Shown here: piece by piece, positions 61,643-64,000 of the stretch
Position numbering within the stretch: position 1 is the first letter of the stretch
How the letters are laid out: every line of letters starts with the position of its first letter
Origin: Kocuria palustris
Lineage (GTDB): Bacteria; Actinomycetota; Actinomycetes; Actinomycetales; Micrococcaceae
Assembly: GCF_016907795.1 (NCBI RefSeq)
Contig: NZ_JAFBCR010000001.1
Coordinates: forward strand, 2,480,001 to 2,544,000
DNA: 64,000 nt
Direction: 5' to 3'
Translations under genes and position numbers: made by a program
Notes under the pieces: generated by a model
Database searches by the model: none
The model's input: the letters and a program-made list of their open reading frames with translations, nothing else
What the model was told of the DNA's origin: nothing

Positions 61643-61939
61643 TCAGACCTCGAGGTCGACGACCTCGAACTCCAGCAGCTCGGCCTGCGAGCTCACCGGC
61701 TGGCGGCCGGTGGACTCGTGCGAGGGCTGGCGCTGGGAGCGCCACGCCTCGAAGGAGGCCTCATCGCGCCAGCGGGTCACCACGAAGTAGCGGGATTCAC
61801 CGCCGGTGGGGCGCAGCAGCTCGAAGCCCTCGAACCCGTCCGCGCCGTCCACCGAGTGCTTCCGGGCGGCGAAGCGCTTCTCGAGCTCGGCACCTGCGCC
61901 CTCGGGGACGCTGAGGACATTGATCTTCACGACGGACAT
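61643..61939 (-). CDS. mhuD: MhuD-like haem-degrading monooxygenase
   Basis: A 98-residue ferredoxin-like protein of the antibiotic-biosynthesis-monooxygenase/IsdG family. MSVVKINVLSVPEGAGAELE, GFEGFELLRPTGGESRYFVV and AELLEFEVVDLEV match the layout of M. tuberculosis MhuD (Rv3592), with Asn7, Trp66 and a haem-ligand His at 74. MhuD binds haem and frees iron without CO. The protein should act as a cytosolic dimer. It is monocistronic, flanked by hairpins on both sides. Confidence 0.85.
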   Translation of the reverse strand: MSVVKINVLSVPEGAGAELEKRFAARKHSVDGADGFEGFELLRPTGGESRYFVVTRWRDEASFEAWRSQRQPSHESTGRQPVSSQAELLEFEVVDLEV

Positions 61940-62003
61940 CGCACACCACTTCCGTTGGGCTCTGCTCTGGCGGCTGCTCCAGCCGCTGCTTCCGAGCGTA
62001 TGA

Positions 62004-62027
62004 CGGGCCCGCCCGGAGGCGGGCCCG
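62004..62027 (-). terminator. terminator after agmatinase
   Basis: A perfect 10-bp stem (62004-62013 with 62018-62027) with a CGGA loop lies 30 bases beyond the minus-strand agmatinase stop. Confidence 0.75.
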
Positions 62028-62056
62028 GTTCCCGGGACTTGCGCCTGGGGGGGGGC

Positions 62057-63073
62057 TCAGGCGCCGTAGACCGTGCCGGACTCGCCGTAGGCCGGTCCGC
62101 CCTTCTCGGCACCGGCGCCGAGTGCGAGCAGGGACATGAACTCGTAGACCACGTGCGCGGCGGCCAGGCCGGTGAGCTCGGCGTGATCGTAGGGAGGGGA
62201 GACCTCCACGACGTCCGCGCCCACCAGGTTCGTCCCGCGCAGCCCGCGCAGGATCTCGAGCAGCTCGCGCGAGGTCATGCCGCCGGGCTCGGGGGTTCCG
62301 GTGCCCGGGGCGTGCGCCGGGTCCAGGACGTCGATGTCCAGGGAGATGTACAGCGGGCGATCGCCCACGCGCTTGCGCAGCAGCTCGACCACGGCATCGG
62401 GGCCCATGCGCATGACGTCGTTGCTGGTCACGATCCCGAAGCCGAAGCGGGCGTCGTCGTCGAGGTCCTGCGTGCCGTAGAGCGGGCCGCGGGTGCCCAC
62501 GTGGCACAGCGCGTCCGTGTCCAGCAGACCCTCCTCGAAGGCCCGGCGGAACGGCGTGCCGTGCGTGTACTCGGCGCCGAAGTACGTGTCCCAGGTGTCC
62601 AGGTGGGCATCGAAGTGCAGCAGGGCGATGGGCCCGTGCTTGGCGGCGTGGGCGCGCAGCAGCGGCAGGGCCAGGGTGTGGTCGCCGCCGATCGTGATGA
62701 TCGAGGTGTCCTGGGCCAGGAAGGAGGCCGCGGCCTCCTGGGCGGCGCGCAGTCCGTCCTCGATGTCGAAGGCGTTGATGGCCACGTCGCCGGCATCGGC
62801 CACCTGCTTGGCGGCGAAGGGCGAGACCGACTGGGCGGGGTTGAACGGGCGCAGCAGGCGCGAGGATTCGCGCACGTGCGTGGCTCCGAAGCGAGCGCCG
62901 GGCCGGTAGGAGACGCCGGTGTCGAAGGGCATGCCGACCACGGCCACGTCGGCGTGGTCGACGTCCTCGATCCGGGGCAGGCGGGCGAAGGTGCCCAGCC
63001 CGGCGTAGCGCGGGGTGAGGGCTGCGTTGACGGGGCCGACGTGCCCGTTCTCGTTGACGCGGGGGTGATCCAT
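62057..63073 (-). CDS. speB: Agmatinase / ureohydrolase
   Basis: A 338-residue arginase-superfamily enzyme with all Mn-binding motifs: [23 protein letters not shown] and [22 protein letters not shown]. Typical substrates are agmatine (to putrescine and urea) or related guanidino acids such as guanidinobutyrate. AAGGA lies before the ATG. It follows the flavin amine oxidase by 33 bases on the same strand, so the operon probably degrades a guanidino-amine or polyamine, with the oxidase acting on the amine end (inference). Confidence 0.92.
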   Translation of the reverse strand: MDHPRVNENGHVGPVNAALTPRYAGLGTFARLPRIEDVDHADVAVVGMPFDTGVSYRPGARFGATHVRESSRLLRPFNPAQSVSPFAAKQVADAGDVAINAFDIEDGLRAAQEAAASFLAQDTSIITIGGDHTLALPLLRAHAAKHGPIALLHFDAHLDTWDTYFGAEYTHGTPFRRAFEEGLLDTDALCHVGTRGPLYGTQDLDDDARFGFGIVTSNDVMRMGPDAVVELLRKRVGDRPLYISLDIDVLDPAHAPGTGTPEPGGMTSRELLEILRGLRGTNLVGADVVEVSPPYDHAELTGLAAAHVVYEFMSLLALGAGAEKGGPAYGESGTVYGA

Positions 63074-63106
63074 GACGGGTCCTTCCGGTGGTGGGTGTGG
63101 GGCGGT

Positions 63107-64000
63107 TCAGTCCAGGGAGATGGGGCCGTACTCGTCGAGCAGCTCGCCCGGGCCCGGGTTCTCGGCGGCGCTGGAGCCGCCCAGATGGCGCACGACGCCC
63201 CAGGCCGCGTTCAGCGCGGTCTGCACGGCGCCCTCGGCCCAGCCAGCGGTCCAGGAGATGTCGTCGCCGGCCAGGAAGATGCCGCGCTGGTGCTCGGGCA
63301 GGTCGTCCTGCTGGAAGTGGGTGAACAGGCGCTGCTGGTAGCGGTAGTGCCCCGGCAGGTTGGCCTTGAAGGCGCCCATGAAGTTCGGGTCGGACTCCCA
63401 CGAGACGGTGATCGGCTGGCCCACGATGTGGCTGGCGATGTCGACGTCCGGGTAGATCTGCTTCAGCGAGTGCAGCATCAGCTCCACGCGCTGGTCCGCA
63501 TCCAGTGACAGCCACTTCATGGCGTCGTCGTTCCAGGTGTAGGACAGCAGGATCACGGCGGGCTTGTCGTCGCCGTCATCGAGCAGGTAGGTCGCGCGGT
63601 TGAGGCGGTCCGTCAGCGTCATGGACAGGGTGTCGCGGCCGGTCTCCGGATCGACGTCCTTCCAGAAGGGCCGGTCCACCATCACGAAGGTCTTGGAGGA
63701 CTGCATGTAGTGCGAGCGCTCCAGGGCCGTCCACATGGGGGCGGGGAACAGCGACTCCTGGGTATCGATCCGGGTCGAGAGCAGCCAGGACTGGCAGGCG
63801 GTCACGACGGCGGAGTAGCGGCGGGTGCGGCCCCAGCGCTCGGTGATCTCGAGCTCGCCGGTGGTCTCGTCGCGGCGGATCGCGCTGACGGCGCCGGCAG
63901 GGGCGCCGCCGTGCAGCGACTGCAGGCTGGTGCCGGCGGGCCAGTGCTCGAGCTGATCGGGGACATGGCGCCACAGCCGCTCCGGAAGCTGCTGGGCTCC
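63107..64000 (-). CDS. Flavin monoamine oxidase family protein, 5' end outside the window
   Basis: The C-terminal 297 residues of an FAD amine oxidase; the frame is open to the window edge, so the N-terminal FAD-binding part is missing here. Seen are ERWGRTRRYSAVVTACQSWLL, a substrate-domain stretch RSHYMQSSKTFVMVDRPFW and the C-terminal FAD signature GIFLAGDDISWTAGWAEGAVQTALNAAW. The family includes tryptophan 2-monooxygenase and polyamine oxidases. Context with agmatinase favours an amine or polyamine substrate. A GTG at 63805 is an internal codon, not the start. Confidence 0.85.
   Translation of the reverse strand, partial: GAQQLPERLWRHVPDQLEHWPAGTSLQSLHGGAPAGAVSAIRRDETTGELEITERWGRTRRYSAVVTACQSWLLSTRIDTQESLFPAPMWTALERSHYMQSSKTFVMVDRPFWKDVDPETGRDTLSMTLTDRLNRATYLLDDGDDKPAVILLSYTWNDDAMKWLSLDADQRVELMLHSLKQIYPDVDIASHIVGQPITVSWESDPNFMGAFKANLPGHYRYQQRLFTHFQQDDLPEHQRGIFLAGDDISWTAGWAEGAVQTALNAAWGVVRHLGGSSAAENPGPGELLDEYGPISLD

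Overview
The window comes from a high-GC actinobacterium. The evidence is the block mtrB-lpqB-comF-hpf-secA, a WhiB1-type regulator, a PdtaS-type kinase, galactofuran genes and frequent GTG starts with ATGA/GTGA overlaps. The gene set looks most like Micrococcales, and Micrococcaceae (Kocuria-like) is my guess; the genus is inference.

Region 1 (1-27.2 kb, plus 44.2-64 kb) is ordinary chromosome. Positions 31-8974 carry the MtrB/LpqB envelope-stress pair, ComF, long HPF and SecA. Positions 9083-15878 hold an Rv3235-like protein, a LysM protein, a small HTH protein, a SAF/CpaB-like protein overlapping a CpaE-like ATPase, a PdtaS-like kinase and WhiB1. Positions 16903-22075 form one operon for a galactofuranose glycan: UDP-galactopyranose mutase, galactofuranosyltransferase and a two-part ABC exporter, closed by a perfect hairpin. 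Positions 22154-25247 are a lactate-type module (LldD, MHS transporter, FCD-GntR) whose two divergent genes run into each other with no room for a promoter. A CoA transferase and an FBP-domain (EF-G-binding-like) protein follow.

Region 2 (about 27.2-44.2 kb) is an accessory block with three kinds of transposable element and cargo for C1, lipid and ion stress. It holds an IS1595-family element with perfect inverted repeats, a Zn alcohol dehydrogenase, an IS3-family element interrupted by an IS30-family element, and a glutathione-independent formaldehyde dehydrogenase. It then holds the ribulose monophosphate pair hps-phi with a divergent LuxR-type regulator, oleate hydratase with a divergent TetR regulator, an IS256 remnant and an NhaA-DsbA fusion. 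Copies of one palindromic repeat lie in opposite orientation near both edges (27684-27724 and 43712-43770).

Region 3 (44.2-49 kb) is a Tad/Flp pilus assembly operon (tadA, tadB, tadC and four small pilin/TadE-like genes), mostly with overlapping genes. Directly after it, 48.98-50.06 kb holds an Abi-family HEPN protein behind its own promoter and a compact structured RNA. I consider this the best candidate for an RNA-linked defence or toxin-antitoxin system.

Region 4 (50.2-61.1 kb) is a beta-oxidation locus: enoyl-CoA hydratase, two tandem acyl-CoA synthetases around a TetR gene, thiolase, FadB, a class III CoA transferase and an acyl-CoA dehydrogenase. CRP-like and TetR-like palindromes lie in front of the synthetases. 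The window ends with a hexapeptide acyltransferase, an MhuD-like haem-degrading protein, an agmatinase and the 3' part of a flavin amine oxidase.
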